Shown one piece after another: positions 31,381-42,809 of a DNA stretch of 64,000 nucleotides; the first letter of the stretch is position 1, and each line of letters starts with the position of its first letter. The translations under genes were made by a program, and so were the position numbers. The stretch is from Paraphaeosphaeria minitans. Its lineage: Eukaryota > Ascomycota > Dothideomycetes > Pleosporales > Didymosphaeriaceae. Under the pieces are notes generated by a model, which was not told the DNA's origin, searched no databases, and was given only the letters and a program-made list of their open reading frames with translations. Where the stretch lies: positions 124,001 through 188,000 of the forward strand of contig WJXW01000019.1 of assembly GCA_015832175.1 (NCBI GenBank). Reading direction: 5' to 3'.

Positions 31381-31691
31381 GACGCGAGATGATTTCGTTT
31401 GATTTGTAGAAGGATAGGTATATGAGTCTTTCGATAACAGCTAACTATCAGCATTTTATAACGCGCTGGCTTTGGTAGGGGTGGCCGTCACCTGCGTCGG
31501 ATCATCCCGCAAAGGCTTGGTTTTTCCGAAGCCCGGCGACCGCCCCCATCTGGGGATCACTTGCATCATCTATTGAGCGAATCTATCTAGAAGTAATGCT
31601 TCCGCCTTCTACAAGCTCTAGGCTGTTTCAATAGCAGGGAGACAACCATACAAGGAAGGGAAGAAGGATCACACGGAGATCAACCGGCGCT

Positions 31692-32491
31692 GTGCGACGG
31701 GCAGCCCAGTAGAATCTGCGAAAACGACCCCGTATGTCTACCGAACCCGCTTCTGTTCAATATCTATAGGTCTTGGCGGCGGTAGATGAGACATGTACGC
31801 CAGTCAATCGGGACGGTAAGACCCATGAACTTCCGGCATCTGCTTTCCATGGCCGCACGCCGCTAATATGCCACTTTTGCAGACAAATACCCTGTCTACG
31901 TCTGGTGGAATCACTGGCGCGTCCCTGACCCCGACCCCGGCCTCCCCTCCGCCCTCACTCCGCAACAGCAGCTACAGGGAGGACCTCAAGAGCCGCGACC
32001 ACCGTGCCGTGTCTCGGACATTATGGATTTCTGTGAGCAAGCGCACCTAGTCCCGGGCGGGCGAGAGGGAGCATGGGCGAGAGCAGCAACCTGAACGGGA
32101 TGCTGCTGCGGGCAGACCTGCACCAGTCGTTCGACGCCGACGCGTTGGTACCGATGGTGAAGGAGGGGGTGTGGTTGGTCGTGTACATGGTGCGGACAGC
32201 TGACGTGTCAAGATGCAGAAGCTGGTGGGCATCGACCGGCGTTGCTTGTTTGCACGTGTCACGTGGGCGGTGCTGTCGCTGCTCCATGACTTTCTCTCCA
32301 TCCGGCGACTAGCGAGCAACAACCTGTTGGTGCGGATGAAGGGCGGTGAGCTGAAGGAGATAGCGCCCGGGATGTTCCAGCAGTTTTCGCGCTGGCGGTC
32401 GAGAAACCGGAGCTCGACCAAGCGTCCGCGGTTGGAGGCGCTCGAAGAGGATGACGGCTCTGGTCAGGACAAATTTCCCCGTATCCCATGA
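31692..32491 (+). pseudogene. Fungal HNH-endonuclease-domain gene, broken
   Basis: An exon at 31883 follows a good 67-nt intron (31816-31882; donor GTAAGA, branch GCTAAT, acceptor TTTGCAG). It reads KYPVYVWWNHWRV and later CRVSDIMDFCEQAHLVP, the Cys..Cys-His part of an HNH_2-type nuclease. After a deletion or frameshift near 32070 the plus frame resumes as SSNLNGMLLRADLHQSFDAD, the expected second half with its conserved histidine. A further frameshift near 32200 gives LVGIDRRCLFARVTWAVLSL and a basic tail to 32491. The upstream exon 31770-31815 and the small intron before it are tentative. Two frameshifts make the gene non-functional. Confidence 0.5.
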
Positions 32492-33954
32492 ACCGTTGAT
32501 GAGTCGATGAAAGGTAGTTTCCCCTGGCGTCCCAACTGAGCCGCCGCTGAGCTGGGCGCCGCGCCGTGGACATAATCATGCTGTTGCCTCCGTTGAAACT
32601 CCCCATATAGACTAGACGGGTGAGCCATAGGGCGCAGGCACGTAGCGCCTAACATTGCAGAAGCATCTACGTGTCTAATGGCAATTGTAAGCAGCGTTGC
32701 TGAGAAATCGCGTGTTTTTTGTAGGTGGGGCGCGGTGCGCAGGAATCCTATGTGCGCAGGAACTATATGCACTAGCTTATTGAATCTTCATCGCATAACG
32801 TTATGCTCCCAACCCTCCAGTGTCTCTCACTCAAGACTACTGTGGTGGATGGTCACTTCTTCATCAGCTCCTCGCGCCGTTTGATATATCGCCTATACAT
32901 GCTGCACTGTGCTAGACCTTCTCGCTGTTGGCGCCAAGGGCGCGCCGCCAGGGTGGGGTTGTGGCAACCTACTCTACCACGACTTCCAAGAGGTGCCGGT
33001 ATTCAGGCCCTTGGATCCTCCTCATGTATAGTTTCGGCGAGCGTGTGGGAATGAGCAGGCGCACCTACTCCTAGTGGGCGAAGGTTTGGACGGCGGAGAC
33101 AGCTGGCCTTGTCCGCAAGTCACCCAAGTGTTTACCTTCACGTCACTATTGGTTCCTGTTCGTGACCTAAGTTACGTCTATTCTGGGACGTAGCACGTTT
33201 TTGGTTCCCGTTTCGTTCCCCTAGTCATCGAAGAGCGCAACATGATTGAGCTCATAATGTTGAAATTGTGTGGTTTTCTGATTAGACACCGTGCCGATGC
33301 ACCGATAGTCCATCTTGTGTTCCGGTGTTGGCGAAAATAAGGAAGACATGCACGACATCACGGGCACCTCGGCTCCGCTGGTCCGTGCAACCGAACGTCA
33401 TGACGCTAATGGCGGGGCGCAAATACAGCCCAAGTTGCAATCTCAAGTTGGGCACCAGCACCAGACAGCGACGGATTTCGTCGGGCTTGAAATATATTTC
33501 CCCGTGCAAGTGCTCCTCCATCTCAGTTGAGCACCATCGAACCGTCACTACTATCACGACCTCTTTGAGAGGCCTCGGGAGGGGGTTTTCAGCCGCTCTC
33601 TTCGATTCAGGAGCCGCTGCATCGCCCTAAAATCGGGATCGGAACCGAGCATGTCGATAACGAAAGCCGACTTGGTATGACTAGTTCTACGGATCTGGGC
33701 TAGGCTCGGTCTTACGTGTATTGCAGGAGAAATGCTGGCAAAACCACACGAATGCCACGTTTGCGGACAGTGAAAGAAGAGCAGTCCACAATTTTGATGC
33801 GACCACCCAGGAAAGAACTTTCGAGTGTCAATCCTGCGAGGAAATCCTGTTCCAAGATGCGACAGGTTCAACATTGTTCAGAACACAGGGCAGTGGACAG
33901 ATGAGGGTCCCAGGAAACATACGTGTTAGAGCAAAAGGAGGATGGGCAAGGTGT
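32492..33954. other. No recognisable gene
   Basis: Short frames only. A plus frame at 33721-33960 contains the words FECQSCEEILFQDATGS and QMRVPGNIRVRAKGGW, suggestive of a CxxC-containing peptide, but no start, partner exon or family could be assigned. Confidence 0.4.
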
Positions 33955-34994
33955 CTATGACCTGTATAACGAATTCATGAACTCGTAGCAGCGCGTCCAG
34001 CCAATAGCCAACCCAAGAACCATAAATTGACCCGGGTAAACATCCACCTTCAGACACTTCGTCTCAATCTCTCCAGTATCTTGAGTCCACAGGTTACTTG
34101 ACTCGGCAGCCTCGAAAACGTCCTGGCCAAATTCTGCAGCGATTTGACTCTTAACTGCACAGCCAATTGAGAAACGATCTTACTGCGAGTTAGTCATAAC
34201 TCATTACTAAATCCACAACCTACCTGTGCTGAGAGACTCTTGGCTTCGCCAACCAAACAACGTTTGAAGCATGGATTCGTCAAAGCTAACCACAACTCTA
34301 ATTAAGCCATCATCGTTTCCTTCCTGGGGAACGAATGTTGTGACCTGGCCGCCAATTGCCCGGGCTAGCAAACCACGAAATATGACCTGAGCTTTTCCTT
34401 CATGCGGGATTCCGGAAAAGCACCAGGAAGGATTTCCACTCAGCGAATATCGGGGACGAACAGGAGTAGACTTGTGTGTTGAATTTTGCAACCGAATATA
34501 ATCTGTTTCTCCATCAGTACCTCTTAGGCAGTGCGTCTCGAAACCTTACTCTGCAAAAATTCCTGGTCAGTACGGGATGATAGGACGGCCTTACGGATCT
34601 CACTATCCTCTAAAATGGCGTGAATGCTGCCTTGTGACGTCTTGATTACTTGACTGATGAACGCGTCGAAAAGTTCCCTTTTCATGCCCTCGACAGACTT
34701 CTGTGTCAGGCAAAGTCCGCAGATGATCAGGGAAACGCAATTCAAGCTTCGCAGGGTCTGTACCCTCTCATCACTCTGCTTGGCACGAGTCGACATGAAT
34801 TTCAGTAGGCTCGAGATTCGTTGCAATGCAGCTCGACTGACGGGGAAAGCTCTCACTGGGAGTAATAATTTTACCACTTCCATCTTCAATGTCTCCCGCT
34901 TCAGCGAGTCAAGCACCTGCTCTAGGATTTCGGGCGACAAATTCTGAGGGCTGTATACGCCTAAAGACGTGACTGTCTGCACGTATCCATCCAT
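33955..34994 (-). CDS. Three-exon protein of unknown function (315 aa)
   Basis: The exons are 34994-34550, 34502-34224 and 34178-33955. Intron 1 (47 nt) has GTAAGG, a CTGAT branch and CAG. Intron 2 (45 nt) has GTAGGT, a CTAAC branch and TAAG. The joins keep one frame from MDGYVQTVTS to a TAG at 33955. The first half is helical with short Leu-rich segments (ILEQVLDSLKRETLKMEVV). The middle holds FRGLLARAIGGQVTTFVPQE. The last part includes WTQDTGEIETKCLKVDVYPG. No signal peptide, membrane segment or catalytic motif is visible. The family is not recognised. A longer in-frame N-terminus up to 35291 looks like leader rather than protein. Confidence 0.6.
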
Positions 34995-36294
34995 GGTGAG
35001 GCAGTGTTGGGGGGAGGCGAATGTCCGGGGGTAAGGGGCGAAAATTGACGAGCGATGAACGAGCAGGGGTGTTGGGCGAAAATGGATGGCTGAGGGGGAA
35101 CTTTCGCTGAGGAAAGTAGAGGAGCTTAAATAGCTGAAGCATTGGGGAAACTTACAGAACAGGGATATTATGCAGAATAGATCGGTAATGGGAAACTTTG
35201 CCCCTGCGCTAAACCAATCAACCTTTAAAGGGAGCGTGGCTGTGTTGGTAGGAGAATCATCTCCAATCCGCGCGAGCGGTAACGCAGCCAATCAACTTGG
35301 ATTATTTGGAATACCCCTGCCGCCTCTATTGCTCGCACGCCCGTTCCCACATAAAGAGGCGGGATGTGCCAATCATGACTTGGTTCGCAACACGCTACAT
35401 GTTCAACCAGCCGTCCTATCCATTCCATATGCAAGCCTTGCAGCAGACTAAGGCAAGACAGTTCGCAAGGTAATTTGTACAGAGATGCATGCCTGAACGA
35501 TCTGCATCGCATACCTCCCGAACAATGTGAACCGAGGACGCAGATGCAGGCCGTGGACGCACCCAAGACGGCCAGCATACACCTAGCGATTCAGCTCGAC
35601 CGAGCGTTTCGGCATACTCACAGCTCCGGCCCGTTCGCGCCTTCAGAGCGTACTCCGTGGGGGTACCGATGAAATGATACTTGCCAATATGCACTCCTCC
35701 AACATACAGCCACTTTCTGTGTGGTATGAACTGCTCCAGAGTGCTTCTGCGACTTGACCCCTTTGAGCCTTAGAATATGCATTGCCGTCGACATCTGTAC
35801 AAGGGAATGCCGCTATTGCTTCTGCGGCCACGCTCGACAATACCAGGGGTACAGATCGAAAATGTGGGAAGGCATGGCGTACGGTACGAGGGGTGAGAAA
35901 AGGCGTATAAAGTCTGCCATCAAACCGAGTTCTTCTTCTTCCATCTCAAAGCCACTCCTCGATCTACACATCCTGTAAGATCAGCCGCCCGTTACGCATC
36001 TTTTGACAACGTCAAGCTCGTCGTCCGTCGTCCCTATTACCACTGTGAACGTGACCCTCCAGCAACAGAGTTATCAACAAAGACAGTATCCACCCATTGT
36101 TAATCAAAAGCGTCCGTTCTACAACTACTACCGTTTGCTGAGGCAGCTCGAATCAACGGCCCTTATACGCCGCAATATCACCAAGGTAAGGACAGGCAGC
36201 GTCCACCTCTAGAAATCAAGTTCACGTCTACATAGGCCTACCATCAGTATCTCCATCCTAGAACATCATACCAGCCGCTCAATCGAACAGCACC
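34995..36294. other. Intergenic between divergent genes
   Basis: This stretch holds the presumed promoters of the minus-strand orphan gene and of the disordered-protein gene. A plus frame at 36003-36212 (MTTSSSSSVVPITTV) has no supporting motif. Confidence 0.45.
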
Positions 36295-37578
36295 ATGTCC
36301 GACCTTAACAGCCAACCAAACGCTTCCACCTCAGAGACGTCCAACCCAACAAGCCAGCGGGGTAATGCTTCCCCAACCGGGAACGGAGAAGTCAATCATG
36401 GCAATGGAGCCCGGGAGCCTTCGACTCCTGCGAGGTCTATTTTGCTAGAAATGACAGATAGAAACCGAATGGAGCTAGGTTTAGAAGATTTCGACAGCGT
36501 CACGGACCCTTCGGACCAGACAGGCCAGAGCACTTCCCCCACAGCAGCCCGAAACCGCACACCAAATGGTACCACAGGCAACCCACAGGAGCCCCAAGAC
36601 AACGCAGAGGGCGATAGACGCGATCACCGAGCGGAAACGTCAAACATCGCTTCCTATGATCAACCCACTCCGACGAACTTAGACAATTATTTACGCAATT
36701 TGTCTGCCGGCGAGAGTCGACTATTAGAGGAGGCTATCCATTCCCAGAATGATGGACCCTCAGCATGTATGTCCGAATTCTGGACCTATTCGCGCAACGG
36801 CTTCGACCTCTTCCACACCGATTCCTCTGAACCCCCTGTAGCCGCTGTTACGGAAAATCCGGCTTTGTTAGGTGCTCCTCAAACGAACCACTTCAATCCA
36901 CAAGCGGACAATTCTAGCAATTCTGGCATTTTCAACGTTACTACCTTCGACAACAATACTCCAGCTACCCATAGGGTTACCAATGGAAGCGTTCCCAATC
37001 ATAACCGTCAAGCTGGGAGGAATATCTCTGACAGCACGCTGAGAGAAGAAGAGCGCCCGACTCACTTAAGCGATTTCTTGCCGCAAGCGGATCGCGCAAC
37101 ACAAGAACAATGGCCAGACGCGTGGACGGCAGCACTTTCTGGTCACGCTTCCGCCGTGCGTCGCCCGGAAACTCCTCTTCCTACTGGGGATGTCGAGAAT
37201 GACGCACGGGCGCAGGATAATGTGGACGACGTAGCTTCGGTCTATGTAAGCGACTTGCAACTGGGGACAACAACCAACGGCATGCTCGCCGTGCTTGCGA
37301 CTTTTAGTCAACATCCCGAAGACGAGGCCAGCAGCGCTTCAGGTGAAGACACTACAGTAGGTAGCCAAGCGAACCCCACAAATCCAACAAGGCGTCGCCG
37401 TCTTATGCCTCTGGCCAACAACAATCCTAATTCTACCAGAGTTGCGAATGGACGCGTTGATAATCACGATCGCCGAACTCTAAGACATGTGGGGTCGTTG
37501 AGACGAATGACCTCTGAAGAGAACCGAGCATTTTGGCGCGAGTTTAGCGATTCTGAGAACGATGGAGGGTCTACTTGA
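36295..37578 (+). CDS. Low-complexity, probably disordered protein (427 aa)
   Basis: A single uninterrupted frame starts MSDLNSQPNAS and ends FSDSENDGGST. It is rich in Asn, Ser, Thr, Pro and Asp/Glu and poor in hydrophobic residues. Short order-prone segments are NLDNYLRNLSAGESRLLEEA and VASVYVSDLQL. Near the C-terminus is a basic patch (TRRRRLMPL) that could act as a nuclear-localisation signal, and the end is SLRRMTSEENRAFWREFSD. No signal peptide or transmembrane segment is seen. Length and clean composition argue for a real gene. Function and family are unknown. Confidence 0.6.
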   Translation: MSDLNSQPNASTSETSNPTSQRGNASPTGNGEVNHGNGAREPSTPARSILLEMTDRNRMELGLEDFDSVTDPSDQTGQSTSPTAARNRTPNGTTGNPQEPQDNAEGDRRDHRAETSNIASYDQPTPTNLDNYLRNLSAGESRLLEEAIHSQNDGPSACMSEFWTYSRNGFDLFHTDSSEPPVAAVTENPALLGAPQTNHFNPQADNSSNSGIFNVTTFDNNTPATHRVTNGSVPNHNRQAGRNISDSTLREEERPTHLSDFLPQADRATQEQWPDAWTAALSGHASAVRRPETPLPTGDVENDARAQDNVDDVASVYVSDLQLGTTTNGMLAVLATFSQHPEDEASSASGEDTTVGSQANPTNPTRRRRLMPLANNNPNSTRVANGRVDNHDRRTLRHVGSLRRMTSEENRAFWREFSDSENDGGST

Positions 37579-40500
37579 AGGCTGCTGGTTGCAGGATGTT
37601 TATGGACAAAGATGGAACAATGCCTTCAACAACTGTAACAAATAAGGTCCTGGCTGAAGGCTATTGGCGGACTGGATAGACTAAGCTAGATGTGGAGTCA
37701 CTCCTTGGAGTAGCTGATTAGTTAAGTTCCGTAGCTAATTATAAGTTATACCCCGCAAACGACCGGCGCACTCCAGGCAATCGCGTCAATTCGGCTTTCG
37801 AAGTACATTAAAAGCGCATGTACTGCTGAGAATAGTCTCGCCTCTCTACTTCCTCTACCGCTGTGCAAGTGCACCTGTGTGTTTATTGCTCTTATCGCAA
37901 ACAAATGCACGACTTCTATTGTGTGGTAGGACTCGCTCAGCCTGCCTGAACCTACTGCATCCCGTCGTCCGCATTTCCAAGAAATCGCCATTGACCATTG
38001 ACTCAACACACAACCATAGCTAGGAATCGTCCGGCCTTCAAGGGTTAAGACCGTCTCTTTTGATAGAAAAGCTCCCCATTATAGCGTAAGATATTGTTGG
38101 GACGCACTTTCACTAATAATCTTCCCAGAATGTCGAAATGTATGTATTGTCAAACATTGATTTAGTCAGCGCTGGCAGTGCGTAGCATCAACCCACGAAG
38201 TGTCGTTCAATCATTCCGAAGAAGAGCTGATTGCTTTATGGTTTTCCACGAAGTGAGTAGCTGAGAGGTTGGAGTGGCCGGCTGACACTGGACACGCCGT
38301 TTTTCTTGGCGGTAAATGGCTCGATTCATCGCTCTTGTGGGATTATGGGTTACCCCGCGTCTGGCGCTTGCGCACCCATCGGTCACATGCTTGGATGTTC
38401 TATTGTTCGACACCGGGGGCAACGATGTTGATGGCTTTTCAAAAGCGCAAAATTGGGCACCAGGATGCTTAAAATAGCCCGCGAACTCGGAGAGTAGAAT
38501 CAACATGGGCTCTCGGACAAAAGCCAGAAAGTGTGCTCAGGCCCTGCTACGGGAATTGTAAAACGAGGCTTACGCCTCGATGTCGTACTCCAGCGAGGCG
38601 AGCGGCTGCACGCCGCGACCCCAGTCTGATCTATCCCCTTACCCTAGACCGAGACAATACTTTCAACCCGCTGGCTGGGCATTTCGGCGCCGTGGTGGGG
38701 CAACCTCGGGTCGCCGCTCAGCACATTCCCGATCAGCATATTCCTCGAGTCCATGGCATACTTCTGCACACCTTTCAACACAAGGGCTGTGACACGCCGC
38801 TGTTAAGTTTCAAGAATGCCTTGATTGCTTCTTCGTGAGCGATGGGGAGTTTTGAAGCTGCATCCGAGTATTGATTGCAGCAGCATGTCACAAACGTGCC
38901 TTTGAAACCCGATTGAACAGAAATCATCGCTTTGCGTTCGTGTTGGCTGCTATTTCGACTTCCAACTTCGACTTCCAATCTGTTTCTTGGTCACGTTAAC
39001 ATGTTGTCAAGCATTTTAAATATCATTACTCACCTTACACTATCGGCATGTGCTATGCACTGAGTGAAACTCTTCACAGTAGTAGCAGACCGTTCCGGTG
39101 CCAACATCAGTGCCTCCATATCTAAAATAGGATTTTTTTGGTATACGCCTTGCGAAATCCCACATTGAATACATGTTCGTCCACACTTGCTATACACCGA
39201 GGCCGACTTTCCGCGCTTGCCCTGCATCATTGCGTTAGTGAAAAATATTGCTGAACGTATACGACGGCACCGCGCGCAGGCAAAGTAGTCCTTTCCGGCA
39301 ATCGGCTGTTTAAGATGTTATGGTCGTTGAGAGGCGTGGTCATATTGCGGCCATGTTTCCATCTCGAGAAGATCCAACATGTCATATCTTGCATTGGAAT
39401 CAAGGCTATCGATCTTGATCTACAGGGCTCGACAAGTGAATTGCAAAGCTTGGCGAGATGCGTACGAAAGTGAGGATTGAATCTGTTGCAGGAGTTCTGT
39501 TGGTAGTTCTAGTAAAGTTGCAGATGCCATGGTCCATTAGGAATATTTGCTGGCACGAATTTAGAATAGCATAAAGTTGTCTGAGGTCTTCTCGAGGCAT
39601 CAATCTCATGTTGTATGACAACGACAAGGGTCAAATGCGGGGTAGATATCGACACCGTGCTGGTTCGTGATACGACGTAATTTCGCCTCCTCCTCACGTT
39701 TACAGCTCATCCTGGGCATTTTGTGGAGCCGCCGTCACATCAGAAGATCTATCTGAACTGGTCCCAATGGTCTCAGGAGTGGTAGCTAGGGCAGGGTTGA
39801 AGCCCCGGTCTTTGGCATCGTCACGTGTGCGTACACCAGGGCCTCATATCGCCGTTTTCTGGCGGCAACAGGGATTGACCATGCCATCTATCAATCGTGG
39901 TCTGCAACATAGCACAATTTTGAGCTCACAATGGGGCACCCTAGATCTTGCAACCAGCATGATTACACTGCCACGCGCTTGTTCTAATTCGGACGCATGT
40001 TGCTGCCCACCCACTCGCTCTCGACACCCCAATCTGCGCAACGCAACAGCAGAAAGATCGCGTTTTCTTTTCCATTCCACGCCAGACGAGTTTGACGCGA
40101 GAAGAATTTCGAATTCTTTCTGTGCGCCCATCTAGCCCGGGCGAAGCTTCAATCTAGGCACGAACCAGTCGTGGAAGCCCACACAGTACGTGACATCATT
40201 GCTCTAGTCGTCATACATGCCTCGCTTTTACAACTCATCACTCGTCTTGGCTCTCCTACACGCGTCCTTGACATGGTCGTGCATCCATTTCTTAAAAGCC
40301 TCCTACTTCTCATACGCCCCACTATCGCTGTCTGGGAAAGTGCCCTGGTGCTGCTTAGAGAATTGTGCAATTTGCAGTCCTTGCCTCGAGCCTCCAATTT
40401 TCTTCTTTTTGACACACTCCAATCCCCACTTGGCTAACTCTGTTGATGCAGAACAGCCTCTGCGGGTAGTTAGCCTTGTCCCAGAGCCACAAGCCAAAGA

Positions 40501-40604
40501 GGGTGCAGTCAGTAACGGCTCTGAATCCGTCAAGTTCCCACTCCTCGCACCTTGTTAAAAATAGATATAAACCTACCTAAGCAACGACTGTTGTTGAATA
40601 CGCA
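37579..40604. other. No confident gene; possible decayed frame near 40180-40560 (minus)
   Basis: Short frames only over most of this 3-kb stretch. Around 40180-40533 the minus strand reads a frame with three internal stops (AYEK*EAFKKWMHDHVKDAC, then DEL*KRG, DD*S), which could be an old coding relic, but no family was recognised. Confidence 0.4.
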
Positions 40605-41345
40605 TTACTTCCTTGTTGGACCCGATGGAAACGAGCGCGACGCCCCAGGGTCAATCTCTCGTTGATCTTCGCCTCTTCCCCTCCATCCTGGTACCGCATC
40701 TCTACCATCACGCCCATCACGCCCGTCCCGACCGTCGCGGCCATCACGTCCATCCTCGCCGTTCCGACCAACTTCGCCTGGATATCCATCGCGACCATGG
40801 GGGCCTCGAGGTCCAGGGCTTCCGCGGTTCCCTTGCATACCTCTCGGGCCAGGCGGACCCGGGGAACCTCGTGCGCCAGCAGGTCCTCGAGCACCTTCTT
40901 GACCAGGCGCACCTGGGCGTCCTCGAGCGCCTTCTTGACCCTGTTGACCTTGTTGACCTTGCTCACCTTGTATACCCGGCATACCCGGCATACCTTGAGC
41001 GCCATCGCGGCCATCGCGTCCTGGGCGTCCCTGGATCCCCTGAACGCCTTCAATCCCCTGAACTCCCGGATGACCTGGCGGACCTGGCGGCCCTCGAAGA
41101 CCTCGTTTTCTGCTAATGCAACAACAGGCTACACACAAAACAGGGAAGACGCAGAGGACAACCACTACAGCCCAGAGGATCGAGTCTGAGTTCCTTCCAG
41201 GAGAATTCGAGTTCGTTGGAACTGACGGTTGCTCCGGCGCGGTCGAGCGTGTTAACGTGATCACAGCTGTTCGAAGTGTAGAGGCAGTAGGAATAAGGAG
41301 AGTAACGGTACGAGCATTGCTTTGGCCAGCCATGGAGCGAACCAT
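40605..41345 (-). CDS. Membrane-anchored collagen-like protein
   Basis: The frame of 246 residues has a Ser/Thr/Pro-rich N-terminus (1-55), one strong transmembrane segment (about 56-77, ILWAVVVVLCVFPVLCVACC) and the basic flank SRKRG. Residues 82-216 are 45 uninterrupted Gly-X-Y triplets, ending with six consecutive GRD. A short Arg/Glu-rich tail follows. Pro is common at X and Y, as in triple-helix-forming collagen-like proteins. Known fungal collagen-like proteins include adhesin/immune-masking surface proteins of insect pathogens. Positive charges after the membrane segment suggest that the collagen part faces the cytoplasm, which would be odd, so an unseen upstream exon or the opposite topology is possible. 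No signal peptide is visible at this start. Confidence 0.7.
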   Translation of the reverse strand: MVRSMAGQSNARTVTLLIPTASTLRTAVITLTRSTAPEQPSVPTNSNSPGRNSDSILWAVVVVLCVFPVLCVACCCISRKRGLRGPPGPPGHPGVQGIEGVQGIQGRPGRDGRDGAQGMPGMPGIQGEQGQQGQQGQEGARGRPGAPGQEGARGPAGARGSPGPPGPRGMQGNRGSPGPRGPHGRDGYPGEVGRNGEDGRDGRDGRDGRDGRDGRDAVPGWRGRGEDQREIDPGASRSFPSGPTRK

Positions 41346-42809
41346 GATGGATTACCGGATAACTGTATATTTTTGCCGTTTCCAAGAAATTGTCCCGCCG
41401 ATGGCTCGCTACTTCCTCGAATAGGCGCCAACCCCACGTAGAGATTGCATTTATGCGAAGCGAGAAAGCATGCATGAAGCTAAGAACGGCTTCCATTGTC
41501 AATGTAGGACAAGTGTCGTGCTACTTCTACCGTGTAACTAGCCATCACCAGCATTGCACATGTCGAAGGGTGGGCCATCTCATCCGGACCTTAGCTAGTT
41601 CAGACACCTCTAGACGGGTTCCGCGCGATGAAATGTTCGCTATTCCTTCATATCAGAGCGCACAACGCAAACACCATCAACGTAGGAAGCCATTGGTATT
41701 GAAATCCTAGGTTGGGAACATAAGCGAGAGTAGGTGAATGGCGATAGCAAAACTTTGCGGAACGAGAATGCATCGCGAAGAAGGGTTTGTTTTACGCTCC
41801 AGATTACACTAATACTGCATTGTTTGATCTTGATTCCCACCACGCAAACGCAAGTTGCGCGCAGCTAGGACGGCGTTAAAAGCCCATAGAAACTGCTTTA
41901 GCTGAAGGAGATACCGGATATGGCCGCTTGTATCAAAGACTTCCCTATCGAGGGACTCATTTAGCAACCTAGTTTTCTGCAACGTAATGGCTGGGAGATG
42001 CCAGGGTAAGAGGGCTGATGTTTGGACGCATTGTTGGATGGCAGGGAGGTTGGGCAGTCGCTGCAAGGGTTGATGTTACAACCTTGCGACTAACGTACCT
42101 CTTCGTTGGTCAGTCGACGCTTCAACACCATCTCCATGCGTCAAGCTCTTGCTAGGTAGGAATGAGTTCTGCAAATGGGCGATATAAGAGCGCGATGTTC
42201 AAGTATGCCGAGCATTACATAGACTACGTTATATGGGCCATCGTTCGATTACTGCATGGCTATGAAGTACATGTGGCTGAGCACCTTTGGGCAAGGATTA
42301 TTCCGGGTGTATTTCTTGCGCCGCAAGCAGGTATGCTGTGATCGACTCTAGTTAACCGTCCGAGCTGCGTCAAGTAATCAGATTACAGAGCCTCAAAGGC
42401 TCGCAAAAGCTTTTTAGTCCGGTCCAGTACCCTGTCTGGGCAATGCGGTCATGGAAAAACGACCGTATTGGCATGTATCGATGGACGAGAGAGCACCGCA
42501 GGACGCTGACTGTCCCGAGACTTTGGTGGTCGAACAATATTGTGTCCACCACAAGAATCCCTTCGCCGAAAACGTTTCGTCCATCCCCCCAGCCATGCAA
42601 TAAAACGTTCACGGTACGTCGGCTTGAAAAGCTTAGCCTAACCTATCAACAACTGACGCCGATCGCAACGTGGGTCGCCGTCCGACAATTCGCCATCAAT
42701 GGCCCCATGTATTCGGCTAGTCAAGATCTGCTCCTATTCCCAAGCATGCATTTCGCCTACCATCTATCAGCTGTAAGGCGCAAGATAACGACGTTCTGGA
42801 CCTCTTCAT
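41346..42809. other. No recognisable gene
   Basis: Only short frames, none with a familiar motif. A minus frame at 41809-42066 has a clean C-terminal part (LDREVFDTSGHIRYLLQLKQ) but no start or partner exon. Confidence 0.4.

Noticed and set aside
40613..41189. Long plus-strand frames over the collagen-like gene
   Set aside because: Repetitive GGN-type codons leave the opposite strand free of stops; the Gly-X-Y periodicity and membrane segment exist only on the minus strand.
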